Below, one piece after another: positions 51,794 through 64,000 of a stretch of DNA of 64,000 nucleotides. Each line of letters starts with the position of its first letter. Position 1 is the stretch's first letter. Source of the DNA: Neomegalonema perideroedes DSM 15528 (GTDB lineage: Bacteria > Pseudomonadota > Alphaproteobacteria > Rhodobacterales > Rhodobacteraceae); NCBI RefSeq assembly GCF_000374145.1, contig NZ_KB893654.1, positions 646,995 to 710,994 on the forward strand, read 5' to 3'. The notes beneath the pieces were generated by a model. That model was not told the DNA's origin. It did not search any database and saw only the letters and a list, made by a program, of their open reading frames with translations. The translations under genes were made by a program, and so were the position numbers.

Positions 51794-52525
51794 TCAATGA
51801 TGTCCGCCTTCGAGATAGGCGGCCCGCACTTCGGGATTGGCGAGCAGCTCCTTGCTCGGCCCCTCCATGGAGACCTTGCCGTTGACCATCACATAGCCGC
51901 GGCCCGAGAGCTTCAGCGCCGCGAAGGCGTTTTGCTCCACGATGAAGACCGTCAGGCCCTCCTGCTGGTTGAGCAGCTTGATGGCCTCGAAGATCTGCTT
52001 GACGATCAGCGGCGCGAGGCCCAGCGAAGGCTCGTCCAGCAGCAGCAGCTTGGGCCGCGCCATGAGCGCGCGTCCGATGGAGAGCATCTGCTGCTCGCCG
52101 CCGGAGAGCGTGCCGCCGCGCTGCGCCTGACGCTCCTTCAGGCGGGGGAAGAGGGTGAAGATCTTCTCCACGTCCTCTTTGAAATAGGTTTGGTTGTCGA
52201 GACTCGCGCCCATCTGGAGGTTTTCGTAAACCGTCATGCGCGGGAAGATGCGCCGCCCCTCCGGAGACTGGGCGATGCGTTTGCGCGCGATGAGATGGGT
52301 CGGGACGCGGGTGATGTCTTCGCCGTCGAAGAGGATCCGGCCCTGACGCGCCTGAGGCTGGCCGCAAATGGTCATCATCAGCGTGGATTTGCCCGCGCCG
52401 TTGGCGCCGATCAGACAGACGATCTCGCCGCGATGGACCTCCACGTCCACGCCCGCGAGGGCGCGGATGGCGCCGTAATAGGTTTCGACGCCTTCCACCT
52501 TGAGCAGAGGAGTTTGCGCGTTCAT
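51794..52525 (-). CDS. livF: Branched-chain amino acid ABC transporter ATP-binding protein LivF
   Basis: ATPase of 243 residues. Walker A GANGAGKSTLMM, Q-loop IAQSPEGRRIFPRMTV, signature LSGGEQQMLSIGRALMA, Walker B LLLLDEPSLGLAP and FIVEQNAFAAL are all intact and of LivF type. It overlaps livG by 4 bp (ATGA). Confidence 0.95.
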   Translation of the reverse strand: MNAQTPLLKVEGVETYYGAIRALAGVDVEVHRGEIVCLIGANGAGKSTLMMTICGQPQARQGRILFDGEDITRVPTHLIARKRIAQSPEGRRIFPRMTVYENLQMGASLDNQTYFKEDVEKIFTLFPRLKERQAQRGGTLSGGEQQMLSIGRALMARPKLLLLDEPSLGLAPLIVKQIFEAIKLLNQQEGLTVFIVEQNAFAALKLSGRGYVMVNGKVSMEGPSKELLANPEVRAAYLEGGHH

Positions 52526-53442
52526 CGGGCGTCTCCCGTCGGCTGTCCGGCCTCGTGTTCGTGGCTCACTTCCTCGGCGACCTCCTCGATTTCCTCGAGC
52601 ACCTCGTCGACCTCGTCGTCCTCCACGCCGAGATAGGCGGCGATGACGCGCGGGTCGTTCTGGACGTGCTTGGGCGTGCCGTCGGAGATCTTCGCGCCAT
52701 ATTCCAGAACCACGACGTGATCCGAAATCTGCATGACCACCGACATGTCATGTTCGATGAGCAGCAGCGAGACGTCATGCTTCTCGCGGATGGAGCGCAG
52801 CAAGGTGTTCAGCTCCAGCGACTCGCGGGGGTTCAGACCCGCCGCGGGCTCGTCGAGACAGAGGAACTCCGGCCCGGTGCACATGGCGCGGGCGATCTCC
52901 AGCCGCCTTTGCTCGCCATAGGGCAAGTCTCCCGCCGGATCGTCGGCGCGATGGACGAGGTTGATCATCTCCAGCCAATAGCGGGCCTTTTCAATCGCCT
53001 CTTTGGCGGCGTCCTTATAGGGCCGCCAGCCGAGCAGCCCCAGCACCGTGAAGCCCGAGGATTTCATCAGGGCGTTATGCTGCGCGACCAGAAGGTTTTC
53101 GAGAACCGTCAGGCCGGTGAAGAGCCGGATGTTCTGGAAGGTGCGCGAGACCTTGGCGTCGCGGTTGATCTCGAAATCGCTCATGCGTTCGAGATTGAAC
53201 TCCTCGCCGTTGGAGCGGCGCATGAGGATGCGCCCCATGGTCGGCTTGTAAAAGCCCGTGACGCAGTTGAAGACCGTGGTCTTGCCCGCGCCGTTGGGGC
53301 CGATCAGAGCGGTGATCTCGCCGCGTTTGGCCGAGAAGCTCAGGTCGTTGATGGCGATCAGCCCGCCGAAGCGCATGGTCATATGCTCGACGCGCAGCAC
53401 TTCGTCGCCGGAGAGGCGGCGTTCCTCGGGGTGTTGGGTCAT
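52522..53442 (-). CDS. livG: Branched-chain amino acid ABC transporter ATP-binding protein LivG
   Basis: ATPase of 306 residues, longer than the usual 255. Walker A GPNGAGKTTVFN, the LivG insert FQNIRLFTGLTVLENLLVAQH, signature LPYGEQRRLEIARAM and Walker B FLCLDEPAAGLNPRE are present. The extra C-terminal 40 residues are acidic (DDEVDEVLEEIEEVAEEVS) and probably disordered. Coupled to livM (1-bp overlap) and livF (4-bp overlap). Confidence 0.95.
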   Translation of the reverse strand: MTQHPEERRLSGDEVLRVEHMTMRFGGLIAINDLSFSAKRGEITALIGPNGAGKTTVFNCVTGFYKPTMGRILMRRSNGEEFNLERMSDFEINRDAKVSRTFQNIRLFTGLTVLENLLVAQHNALMKSSGFTVLGLLGWRPYKDAAKEAIEKARYWLEMINLVHRADDPAGDLPYGEQRRLEIARAMCTGPEFLCLDEPAAGLNPRESLELNTLLRSIREKHDVSLLLIEHDMSVVMQISDHVVVLEYGAKISDGTPKHVQNDPRVIAAYLGVEDDEVDEVLEEIEEVAEEVSHEHEAGQPTGDAR

Positions 53443-54830
53443 CAGCCGTGTCCCTCCTTGGTGAAGGCGCTGGAGACCGCCTTGCGCTCATGCAGGAAGG
53501 CCGTGGGATTGCGGACGCTCACGAGTCCGCGCGGCTTGAGGACCATCACGATCACCATGGCGAGGCCGAAGATCAGCATGCGGTAAAGCTCGGGCGTGAA
53601 ATCCGGCCCGAAGATGGTTTTGAGGAAGTGCATCTCGCGCAGAAGCTCGGTGCCGCCGATCATCACGATGGCCGCCACGGCGATGCCGAACAAAGAGCCC
53701 ATGCCCCCCAGAACCACCACCGCGAGGATGATCGCCGATTCATGGAAGGTGAAGCTCTCCGGCGAGATGAAGCCCTGGCGCGCCGCGAAGAAGGCGCCCG
53801 CGAATCCGCCGAACATCGCGCCGATGGAGAAGGCGGTGAGCTTGGTGGTCACGGTGTTGATGCCGAGCGAGCGGCAGGCGATCTCATCCTCGCGCAGCGC
53901 CTCCCAAGCGCGGCCGATGGGCATGTTCCTCAGCCGGATGGTGACGACGGCCGTGACCGCGCACATGGCGAGGATCACGTAAAACAGGAAGATCTTGTAA
54001 TAGGCCGAGGATTGCCGCAGGCCGAAGGCCTTGGCGAAGTTATTGTCCGCGCCGACCTCGAAGGACCAGATCCCGAAGATCGAGGCCTTGGGCACGCCCG
54101 AGACGCCGAAGGTGCCTTGGGTCACGTCGGTCCAGTTGATGAGCACGAGGCGGATGATCTCGCCGAAGGCGAGGGTCACCACCGCGAGGTAATCGCCGCG
54201 CAGCCTCAGCACCGGGAAGCCGAGGATGATCCCCCAGAAGGCCGCGAGAATCCCCGCCAGAGGCAGCAGCGTCCAGAAGGAGAGGCCGAAATAGAGCGAG
54301 AGCAGCGCGTAGCTATAGGCGCCCACCGCATAAAAGGCGACATAGCCGAGATCCAGCAAGCCCGCGAGCCCGACCACGATGTTCAGGCCCCAGGCGAGCA
54401 TCACGTAGATCAGGATCTGAACGCCGTAATTATCGACCCATTTCAGGGATTTCTGCGGCCCCACCAGCCAGACCATGGCCATGGGGAAGACCAAAAGCGC
54501 GAGCAGCGCGATCCAGCCGATGTTGCGCCGGAGGAGGCTTTGCGTCGGGACTTCGGTTTTGGCGGCCTTGGCGGCTTTCCGCGCGGCGAACCAAGGGCCG
54601 ATGAAATAAACGATCAGAAAGCGTCCGACGACGGCGATGGCGACCAAAATCGCCAGAAGCCCCCAGCGCTGATTCAGCACCAGCTGGTTGCGGATGTTCT
54701 GCGTGGTCTCAAGACCGACGTAGAGCACGAACATGCCGAAGGAGATCAATCCCGCGAAAAGCGCTTCGCGGAGCGCCCATTTCAGGCGGTCGTCCGAGGG
54801 GATGCGGGGCGGTTGAGCGGCGGCTGTCAT
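53442..54830 (-). CDS. livM: Branched-chain amino acid ABC transporter permease LivM
   Basis: Inner-membrane permease of 462 residues, with an N-terminal extension of about 110 residues holding two or three extra helices, then the LivM core (YGVQILIYVMLAWGLNIVVG, LLDLGYVAFYAVGAYSYALL, RLRGDYLAVVTLAFGEIIRL, RAWEALREDEIACRSLGIN). The last is the ATPase-contact loop. It lies 4 bp after livH. Confidence 0.95.
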   Translation of the reverse strand: MTAAAQPPRIPSDDRLKWALREALFAGLISFGMFVLYVGLETTQNIRNQLVLNQRWGLLAILVAIAVVGRFLIVYFIGPWFAARKAAKAAKTEVPTQSLLRRNIGWIALLALLVFPMAMVWLVGPQKSLKWVDNYGVQILIYVMLAWGLNIVVGLAGLLDLGYVAFYAVGAYSYALLSLYFGLSFWTLLPLAGILAAFWGIILGFPVLRLRGDYLAVVTLAFGEIIRLVLINWTDVTQGTFGVSGVPKASIFGIWSFEVGADNNFAKAFGLRQSSAYYKIFLFYVILAMCAVTAVVTIRLRNMPIGRAWEALREDEIACRSLGINTVTTKLTAFSIGAMFGGFAGAFFAARQGFISPESFTFHESAIILAVVVLGGMGSLFGIAVAAIVMIGGTELLREMHFLKTIFGPDFTPELYRMLIFGLAMVIVMVLKPRGLVSVRNPTAFLHERKAVSSAFTKEGHG

Positions 54831-54834
54831 GGCG

Positions 54835-55737
54835 TCAGACCTTCTCGATCTCGGGCCGCCCGAGCAGGCCCGAAGGTTTGAAGATCAGCACGATGGCCAG
54901 AATGGAGAAGGTGGCCACGTCTTTGTAGTCGATGGAGAAATAGGCCGACCAAAGCGACTCGATCAGGCCGATCAGCAAGCCGCCCAGCAAAGCGCCCGGC
55001 AGCGAGCCGATGCCCCCCAGAACCGCCGCCGTGAAGGCCTTGACGCCCGGAATGAAGCCGTCGCTGAAGGTCGCCACGCCGTAGTACATGAGGTACATGG
55101 CGCCCGCCACGCCCGCCAGAGAGGCGCCCATCACGAAGGTGATGGAGATGGTGCGGTCCACGTCGATGCCGAGCAGAGCGGCCATTTTACGGTCCTGCTC
55201 GGTGGCGCGCTGGGCGCGTCCGAGCGAGGTCTTGGTCACGACGTACCAGAAGGCGGTCATCATCACGATGGTGATCAGCACGATCAGGATCTGCTTGAGC
55301 GAGATCGTCACGCCGTAGACGTCGTAGACCTTGGTGACCATCGGCGGGATGGGCTTGTTGCGCGGGCCCTGAGTCACCTGAATGAAGTTCGACAGCACGA
55401 TGGACATGCCGATGGCCGTGATCAGCGGCGCCAGACGAAAAGAGCCGCGCAAAGGCCGGTAGGCGATGCGTTCGATCACCCAGCTCCAGAGGCTGGACAT
55501 GACGATGGCCGTGGCCATCATCACCAGCAGCATCGCCGCCACGCCCATCCCCGCCACCAGAGAGGTGAGGATCAGGAACATGATCAGCGCCGCGAAGGTG
55601 CCGAGCATGAACACGTCGCCATGCGAGAAGTTGATCATGCCGATGATGCCATAGACCATCGTATAGCCGATGGCGATCATGCCGTAGACCGATCCGAGCG
55701 TTACGCCGTTGATGGTCTGCTGGATGAAATACTCCAT
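54835..55737 (-). CDS. livH: Branched-chain amino acid ABC transporter permease LivH
   Basis: Inner-membrane permease of 300 residues. Typical LivH start NGVTLGSVYGMIAIGYTMVY, GIIGMINFSHGDVFMLGTF and the cytoplasmic loop RATEQDRKMAALLGIDVDRT. I start at MEYFIQQTIN (55737), preceded by GAGGGGGACT. First gene of the operon. The 294-bp upstream gap (55738-56031) holds its promoter region and no gene I can support. Confidence 0.95.
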   Translation of the reverse strand: MEYFIQQTINGVTLGSVYGMIAIGYTMVYGIIGMINFSHGDVFMLGTFAALIMFLILTSLVAGMGVAAMLLVMMATAIVMSSLWSWVIERIAYRPLRGSFRLAPLITAIGMSIVLSNFIQVTQGPRNKPIPPMVTKVYDVYGVTISLKQILIVLITIVMMTAFWYVVTKTSLGRAQRATEQDRKMAALLGIDVDRTISITFVMGASLAGVAGAMYLMYYGVATFSDGFIPGVKAFTAAVLGGIGSLPGALLGGLLIGLIESLWSAYFSIDYKDVATFSILAIVLIFKPSGLLGRPEIEKV

Positions 55738-56031
55738 AGTCCCCCTCTCGCCTTTCATTCGCGGCGCGAGCCTCTCCGCGAGGAGGGCCGCGACGGCGCC
55801 GCGTGGTTTTTATCGGGTCGAGCCGGACGGCCTTATCCTGACGCGCCGGAATTTTTGGTCTCGTTTTTCGTCTTGTCGAAATTCTGTTATCCCAAATCTG
55901 GAATAGCAACAGGCATTCTGCGCAAAAATGGATTTTCCCGCCCGCATGCGGGCGCGGATGCGGGCCCGGGGCGGCTTCGAATTCGCCGGCGAGGGCTCCA
56001 AGGCGCTTTGAGGCCCCGATTCGCCCGAATC

Positions 56032-57417
56032 TCAGCAGCCGGGCAGATTCACCGCCAGACCTCCGAGGCTGGTCTCCTTGAACTTCACGCTCATCTCTTC
56101 GCCGGTCTCGCGCATGGCGCGGATGCAATTGTCGAGCGGCATGAAATGCGAGCCGTCGCCGCGCAGGGCCAGAGCCGCCGCCGTCACGGCCTTCACCGCC
56201 CCGACGCCGTTGCGCTCGATGCAGGGCGCCTGAACCAATCCGCCCACCGGATCGCAGGTCATGCCGAGATGATGCTCAAGCGCGATTTCGGCGGCGTTCT
56301 CCACCTGCTCGGGGCCGCCGCCGAGCACCTCGCAGAGCCCCGCCGCCGCCATGGCCGCCGCCGAGCCCACTTCGCCCTGACATCCCGCCTCCGCGCCCGA
56401 GATCGAGGCGTTATGCTTGATCAATCCGCCGATGGCGGCGGCGGTCAGCAGGAAATCGCCGACTTTGGCCGGATCCGCCCCGACGCAATGGTCGAGGTAA
56501 TAGCGGATCACCGCGGGCACGACTCCCGCCGCGCCGTTGGTGGGGGCGGTGACGACTTGTCCGCCCGCCGCGTTCTCCTCGTTGACCGCCATGGCGTAGA
56601 CCGCCAGCCATTCCGCCGCCAGATGGGGCTGGCCCCGGTTGGAATGCTTCTCGCGCTCCAGCTGGACTCGGATCTTCGCCGCGCGGCGCTTGATTCCGAG
56701 CCCGCCGGGGAGGACGCCCTCCTGCGCGAGGCCGCGCTCCATGCAGGCCGCCATGACCTCCCAGATGCGTTTCAGTCCGGCGGCGATCTCCTCCGGCGGG
56801 CGGGCGGCGGCTTCGTTGGCGCGCTTCATCCCCGCGACGGAGAGGCCGCTCGCCTGAGCCATGCGCAGCATCTCGGCGGCGCTGGCGAAGGGATAGGGGC
56901 GCGCGGCGGCCATCTCCGTCAGAAGCGGCGGCGGGGCGGCCTTCTCGGCGGCGGTGACCACGAAGCCCCCGCCGATGGAGTAATAGGTTTCGGTCAGCAG
57001 CGGGCGGCCGCGCCGGTCCAGAGCCTCCAGCACGAGGCCGTTGGCGTGGCCGGGCAGGGGCGGGCCGTAATCGAAGACCACGTCCGTCGCCGGATCGAAA
57101 GCCAGAGGCGGAAGCCCGACGTGGCGGAGCAGCTTCTCCTGATCGAGCCGCGCCAACTGGCGCTCGGAGGCGGCGGGATCGAGGCCCTCGGGCGTCCAGC
57201 CGAGCAGCCCGAGCGCCACGGCGCGATCCGTGGCGTGGCCTTTGCCGGTGAAGGCGAGGGATCCATGCAGCCGCGCCCGGATCCGCGCGGCGTTGCGTCC
57301 CTCCGGCGAGCGGCGGAGCAGATCCAGAAAACGGACGGCGGCGGTCATCGGGCCCATGGTGTGCGACGAGGAAGGGCCGACGCCGATCTTGAAGACCTCG
57401 AACACGCTGAGGAACAT
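56032..57417 (-). CDS. sdaA: L-serine ammonia-lyase, iron-sulfur dependent
   Basis: Converts L-serine to pyruvate and ammonia. 461 residues, single-chain type. The beta domain starts [20 protein letters not shown]; the alpha domain holds [40 protein letters not shown] and [18 protein letters not shown], whose cysteines bind the [4Fe-4S] cluster. C-terminal [11 protein letters not shown] ends in the conserved cysteine. I start at MFLSVFEV (57417), preceded by AGGGAG. Monocistronic, divergent from nrdHIEF. Confidence 0.96.
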   Translation of the reverse strand: MFLSVFEVFKIGVGPSSSHTMGPMTAAVRFLDLLRRSPEGRNAARIRARLHGSLAFTGKGHATDRAVALGLLGWTPEGLDPAASERQLARLDQEKLLRHVGLPPLAFDPATDVVFDYGPPLPGHANGLVLEALDRRGRPLLTETYYSIGGGFVVTAAEKAAPPPLLTEMAAARPYPFASAAEMLRMAQASGLSVAGMKRANEAAARPPEEIAAGLKRIWEVMAACMERGLAQEGVLPGGLGIKRRAAKIRVQLEREKHSNRGQPHLAAEWLAVYAMAVNEENAAGGQVVTAPTNGAAGVVPAVIRYYLDHCVGADPAKVGDFLLTAAAIGGLIKHNASISGAEAGCQGEVGSAAAMAAAGLCEVLGGGPEQVENAAEIALEHHLGMTCDPVGGLVQAPCIERNGVGAVKAVTAAALALRGDGSHFMPLDNCIRAMRETGEEMSVKFKETSLGGLAVNLPGC

Positions 57418-57848
57418 GATGTTTTCTCCCTGGCGCCGCTGAGGGCGGCTTGGCGGGCGCTTCAGGGCGCCTCTGAGAGGCATCTCACGCCAGATGAGGA
57501 ATTTTGTCCAGAGCGCGAGGGTTCAGGGGATTTTTCGATTCGCGCGCCTGAAGGCTTCTCCGAGTCGCCTCCGGGCGGAGCGGCGGCGGCGGGAGGGGAT
57601 TCCGCCCGCCGCTCATTCCCGCCGGGGTTCCGGCCAGGCTTGCGGAATGGGCGAAATATGGACTTGACCCATGTTTTCCTGCGACGCCCTCCGCAAGCCC
57701 CGACGCAGGCGCCGCGCGACGGGTCCGAAGGCTTACGGCTTGATTTCTCCGCCCGATCCCGACGGTCCCGAGATTCGCGGCTCGGGGGCTTTCGCGGCGC
57801 GGCTCGGGAATGGGCTATCCGAAGGGGCGCTTTCCATAGGTTCTTATT

Positions 57849-57894
57849 TTGTATCTATGGACAAATAATGGCCAGAAGCTACCATATCTAGCGT
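57849..57894 (+). promoter_or_regulatory. nrd promoter region with an NrdR-box-like site
   Basis: The 697-bp gap between sdaA and nrdH (57418-58114) holds no gene I can support. CCATATCTAG at 57882-57891 matches 8 of 10 positions of the NrdR-box core. A much weaker relative (TTGTATCTAT, 57849-57858) lies 33 bp upstream, close to the three-turn spacing of paired NrdR boxes. Confidence 0.4.
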
Positions 57895-58114
57895 TCGAAG
57901 GGGCGATGAACCGCAAGGGATAGAGGAAAGCGCGTAAGAGGCGTGAAGATTCCCTCAAAGCCGCCGCCGGGAGTCTTCCTGAAGCCGCCGCAAGGCGCGG
58001 AGGGCGGAATAGACCTTTCGAGCGCGAATGTCCATGGGCTGGCGAGCCCGGCGAGCGAGGGCTGAAAGCCTCCGCGGACCAAGCCCGCCCCAAAATCACA
58101 AGCGAGACCGAGCA

Positions 58115-58348
58115 ATGACCACCCCCGCCGCCGTCACCGTCTATTCCAAGCCCGCCTGCGTCCAATGCGACGCGACGACCCGGGCGCTTGATCGTCGCGG
58201 GGTGGCCTATCGGCTGGTGGATCTGACCGAGGACGCCGAGGCCATGGCCCGCGTGACGGAGCTGGGCTATCGTCAGGCGCCGGTCGTGGTGGCGGGCGAC
58301 GAGCATTGGGCCGGATTCCGTCCCGACAAGATCGGCCTTCTGGCCTGA
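58115..58348 (+). CDS. nrdH: Glutaredoxin-like NrdH
   Basis: Redoxin of 77 residues, the electron donor to class Ib ribonucleotide reductase. Active site C15-VQ-C18 in [16 protein letters not shown], cis-Pro in QAPVVVAG, and the C-terminal [13 protein letters not shown] typical of NrdH. I start at [11 protein letters not shown]; upstream codons are not NrdH-like. First gene of nrdHIEF, 9 bp before nrdI. Confidence 0.94.
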   Translation: MTTPAAVTVYSKPACVQCDATTRALDRRGVAYRLVDLTEDAEAMARVTELGYRQAPVVVAGDEHWAGFRPDKIGLLA

Positions 58349-58357
58349 AGCCCGGCT

Positions 58358-58743
58358 ATGGGGGGGCTGGTTTATTTCTCCTCCGCCACCGGCAACACCC
58401 GCCGCTTCGTCGAAAGACTCGAGGGGCGGCCCGGAAGGCCCGCCCTGAGGATCCTCGGCGGGCCTCTCGTCGCGACGGAGCCTTTCGTCCTCATCTGCCC
58501 GAGCTACGGCGACGGCGAGGGCAGGGGCTCCGTGCCCAAGCCGGTGATCAAGTTCCTCAACGACCCCGCGAACCGCGCTTTGCTGCGCGGCGTGATCGGG
58601 GCGGGGAACCGCAATTTCGGACATCTCTTCGCCCATGCGGGCGGAGTCGTCGCGGAGAAATGCGGCGTTCCGTTGCTCTATCGGTTCGAGCTTGCCGGAA
58701 CCGAGACGGACATCGACCGCGTCAATATGGGGCTCGAAGAATT

Positions 58744-58771
<28 letters not shown>
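58358..58771 (+). CDS. nrdI: Flavodoxin-like NrdI
   Basis: FMN protein of 137 residues that generates the oxidant for Mn(III)2-Tyr radical assembly in NrdF. FMN-binding [26 protein letters not shown] and [15 protein letters not shown] are standard NrdI motifs. The gene overlaps the probable start region of nrdE. Confidence 0.95.
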
Positions 58772-61895
<3,124 letters not shown>

Positions 61896-61920
61896 GCCTT
61901 CTCCGGCTTCGGAGATGAAA

Positions 61921-61950
61921 AAAGAGCGGACGCCGCGGCGTCCGCTCTTT
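61921..61950. terminator. Bidirectional terminator between nrdF and a convergent VOC gene
   Basis: Perfect 30-bp palindrome with arms AAAGAGCGGACGCCG and CGGCGTCCGCTCTTT, with an A run (61918-61923) on the left and TTT on the right. It can end transcripts from both sides. Confidence 0.92.
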
Positions 61951-61964
61951 CTGTTCGCCGGGGA

Positions 61965-62963
61965 TCAGACCTTCACGAAGCGCAGCCGGGTTCCCCAAGG
62001 ATCGCGCGTCTCGAAGCCCTCGCCGGAGGCCAGCTTCTCCACCTGACCCCCCGCCGCCAGAGCCGCCGCCTCGCGGGCGGCGAGGATCGCGGCGTCTTTG
62101 GTCTCGAAGCTCGTCCAGGAGAGGCCGAGCGCCGCAGGATCGCGCGGGCCGACGCCTTGGCTGCGCCAGTTGTTCAGCCCGATATGATGGTGATAGCGCC
62201 CCGAGGAGAGGAAGGCCGCGCCCCGGAAGACCATCATCTGGGTCGGATCGAGCCCGGCGGTCTTCTGATAGAACTCCGCCGCTTGCGCGACCTCGCCCAC
62301 CTTCAGATGCATATGGCCGATGCGCAATTCCCGAGGCGCCTCCGTATAGATCGGAACCGAATCGTTCAGCAGGCCGATCAGGCCCTCGAAGTCGATTTGC
62401 TCGGTGCCCATGCGGACCTGACCGTTGCTCCAGACCCAGCCCGCCGGATCGCGGTCGGCGTAGACCTCGATTCCATTGCCTTCGGGATCGTCGAGGTAAA
62501 CCGCCTCGCTGACGTTATGGTCGCCGAAGCCGGTGAGCTGAATCTCCTCCGTCACGACATAGGCCAGCCAGCGCGCCAGATCGAGGCGGCTCGGCAGCAG
62601 AAAGGCCGTATGGAAGAGCCCGGCCGCATTGGGCGCGGCGAAAGCGGCCTGAGGCGCGGCCTCCAGCACGAGGATCGGCGCGCCGCCCGGAGCGCCCAAG
62701 ACGGCGCGTTCCGGCGTGCGCTCCTGCTCCGCGAGGCCGAGCATATGCTGATAAAAGGCCGACATCTTCTGAAGATCGCGCACCTTCAGCGCGGCCTGTC
62801 CGATGCGGATCGGCGTCTGATGGGCGAAGAGAATCGGCGAAGCGGCCTGAGCGCGCATCGCTTCGGCGTTCGGGAAGCCCTCGGCGCGCGCGGCGCGGTC
62901 GGCGGCGGCGGCGAGGCTGCTCGCTCCGACGAGTTCGAGCAGGCGGCGGCGAGTCATGGTCAT
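61965..62963 (-). CDS. Tat-exported double-VOC protein, catechol-dioxygenase-like
   Basis: 332 residues. The twin-arginine signal TRRRLLELVGASSLAAAADR is followed by RAARAE cleavage region. Two VOC modules follow: about 50-165 (IGQAALKVRDLQKMSAFYQH, LFHTAFLLPSR, YLDDPEGNGIEVYADR) and 205-330 (IGHMHLKVGEVAQAAEFYQK, YHHHIGLNNWRSQG, TRDPWGTRLRF). This is the CatE-like arrangement; the metal triad His/His/Glu is visible in the first module. Export of such an enzyme by Tat is unusual. ATG at 62963 with GGGGAG upstream. Substrate unknown. Confidence 0.85.
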   Translation of the reverse strand: MTMTRRRLLELVGASSLAAAADRAARAEGFPNAEAMRAQAASPILFAHQTPIRIGQAALKVRDLQKMSAFYQHMLGLAEQERTPERAVLGAPGGAPILVLEAAPQAAFAAPNAAGLFHTAFLLPSRLDLARWLAYVVTEEIQLTGFGDHNVSEAVYLDDPEGNGIEVYADRDPAGWVWSNGQVRMGTEQIDFEGLIGLLNDSVPIYTEAPRELRIGHMHLKVGEVAQAAEFYQKTAGLDPTQMMVFRGAAFLSSGRYHHHIGLNNWRSQGVGPRDPAALGLSWTSFETKDAAILAAREAAALAAGGQVEKLASGEGFETRDPWGTRLRFVKV

Positions 62964-63077
62964 GGATCTCCCCAATCGGTCAAGGGCGTGAAGTTCATGG
63001 CGATGATGTGGCCTTCGCCGCCTCCGCAGACAAGCCGCTTCTCCGGAGACTCGTCGTCTCCGGAGCGCGGACAATCG

Positions 63078-63476
63078 TCAGGCTTCGTCTTTGGGCTCAT
63101 GCTTCAGCGCGGCGGCGTTGATGCAATAGCGCAGACCCTCGGGGCCGGGGCCGTCCGGGAAGACATGGCCCAGATGCGCGTCGCATTGCGAACAGAGCAC
63201 CTCGACGCGGGTCATGCCGTGGCTATGGTCCGCGCGCTCCTCGACGGCGGCCTGCCCGGCGGGCGCGGTGAAGCTCGGCCAGCCGCAGCCCGATTCGTAT
63301 TTGGCGTCCGATTCGAAAAGCTCCGCCCCGCAGCAGACGCAGCGAAACCTCGCTTCGCCCTTCGGAAAGGGCGTTTGCGAGAAAGGCCGCTCGGTTCCGG
63401 CCTGTCGCGTGACGCGATAGGCCTCGGGGGTGAGCTGAGCGCGCCATTCCTCATCGGTTTTTTTAATCTTCACCAT
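63078..63476 (-). CDS. msrB: Peptide-methionine (R)-S-oxide reductase
   Basis: Repairs R-methionine sulfoxide in proteins. 132 residues. Zinc ligands C46/C49 (RCVCCG) and C95/C98 ([13 protein letters not shown]), catalytic C118 in RYCINAAAL, and possible resolving C64 in SGCGWPSF. No signal peptide, so cytosolic. Divergent from the OlsB-like gene and upstream of the exported VOC gene. Confidence 0.96.
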   Translation of the reverse strand: MVKIKKTDEEWRAQLTPEAYRVTRQAGTERPFSQTPFPKGEARFRCVCCGAELFESDAKYESGCGWPSFTAPAGQAAVEERADHSHGMTRVEVLCSQCDAHLGHVFPDGPGPEGLRYCINAAALKHEPKDEA

Positions 63477-63611
63477 AGACTCCTCGCTGATCTGGTCACG
63501 TTTTGGGATATATAATGAAGATCGCGCGGCGTTTCAGCGAGGCGTCGCGGTTTTATGCGAGCGTGAGGCGCGCGGAGGCTCGATCTCCGGCGAGCGTATG
63601 AGGATCCGGTC

Positions 63612-64000
63612 ATGATGGGCTTGGGCGGATGGAGCGAATTCCGGCGCGGACGTTATCAGGTGCGGCTCAGCCGGGCGCCGGAGGACGTGATGCGGGCGCA
63701 GGCTCTGCGTCATGCGGTCTTCAGGATCGCGCGCGGGCGCTCCGAGGATCCGGCGGGTCTCGACGCGGATCCCTATGACGCGCTCTGCGACCATATGCTG
63801 GTCGAGGAGACGGCCACCGGAGAGCTGATCTGCTGCGTGCGGCTTATGTCCTTCGACTCCGGGGATGAGGTGGACCGCGCTTATTCCGCCCAATGGTATG
63901 ATCTCTCCGCTCTGAGGGGCTTTCAGGAGCCCATGGTCGAGATGGGGCGCTTTTGCGTGCGGCCCGACCATCGGGGCAGCGGCGAGGCTCTGCGCATCGC
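63612..64000 (+). CDS. OlsB-like GNAT N-acyltransferase, 3'-truncated by window edge
   Basis: 129 codons visible. GRYQVRLSRAPEDVMRAQAL, RHAVFRIARGRSEDPAG, LDADPYDALCDHMLVEE, YSAQWYDLSAL and MVEMGRFCVRPDHRGS follow the OlsB (L-ornithine N-alpha-acyltransferase) pattern: the CDH of the active-site region and the ELGR-like EMGR. OlsB makes lyso-ornithine lipid; relatives make other N-acyl amino acids. The start could be ATG 63612 or 63615. Truncated at the window end, so the C-terminus cannot be judged. Confidence 0.82.
   Translation, partial: MMGLGGWSEFRRGRYQVRLSRAPEDVMRAQALRHAVFRIARGRSEDPAGLDADPYDALCDHMLVEETATGELICCVRLMSFDSGDEVDRAYSAQWYDLSALRGFQEPMVEMGRFCVRPDHRGSGEALRI

Noticed and set aside
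54829-57891. 1020-codon open frame on the plus strand
   Set aside because: Antisense to livH and sdaA, rich in His/Arg/Gly/Ala, no domains; a GC artefact.

Overview
The window is a gene-dense, very GC-rich piece of an alphaproteobacterial chromosome, probably from a Rhodobacterales-like lineage. I base this on the hemC-hemD-mitofilin-hemY order next to tsaD, the Hsp20/DUF1150 pair, an aa3-type cytochrome oxidase subunit IV, the DUF6867 gene inside a liv operon, paired PaaI thioesterases and the codon usage. The genus cannot be fixed from sequence alone. I see no insertion sequence, prophage or CRISPR array. Four tRNA genes are present: Thr-CGU, Arg-CCG, Leu-CAA and Gln-CUG.

Layout. 1-4.4 kb: 5'-truncated dCTP deaminase, a LacI regulator, a [2Fe-2S] ferredoxin, an Hsp20/DUF1150 operon and a secreted H-type-lectin-like protein. 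4.4-11.4 kb: yciI and tsaD facing hemC-hemD-Mic60-hemY. 11.4-21 kb: tRNAs, P1 peptidase, two thioesterases, a VOC-SdhE fusion next to a 50-residue oxidase subunit, an acyl-CoA dehydrogenase/MBL/SDR operon and Sua5. 20.5-22.9 kb: molybdenum cofactor genes mobA and a mobB-moeA fusion. 22.9-30.3 kb: a complete five-step histidine degradation locus (hutUGHI facing hutFC) with a palindromic operator candidate. 30.3-36.5 kb: a TetR-controlled MFS exporter, an RhtA-like exporter and choXWV choline uptake. 36.8-49.9 kb: an AcoR/AcxR-type activator, a six-gene STM4011-STM4015-like cassette with an APS kinase, and an acetone carboxylase operon acxABC. 50.2-55.7 kb: a livHMGF-DUF6867-livJ operon. 56-64 kb: L-serine deaminase, class Ib ribonucleotide reductase nrdHIEF, a Tat-exported VOC protein, msrB and a 3'-truncated OlsB-like acyltransferase.

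The most interesting block is 38.6-44.6 kb. Two divergent arms leave a 93-bp intergenic region. One arm encodes two radical SAM enzymes (one with a SPASM-like cysteine tail) and a CysC-type kinase. The other encodes a leucine-rich-repeat protein, an ATP-grasp-like protein and a sulfatase/alkaline-phosphatase-fold hydrolase. This set is known only as STM4011-STM4015 families of unknown function. It lies between a probable acxR and acxABC and is bordered and interrupted by palindromic repeats, one of which supplies the start of a radical SAM reading frame.

Other points of note: the AcoR-type activator has lost the GAFTGA sigma-54 loop; the VOC-SdhE fusion; NrdE without a nearby ATG; perfect hairpins and a repeat between acxB and acxC; and a tandem-repeated terminator after acxC.
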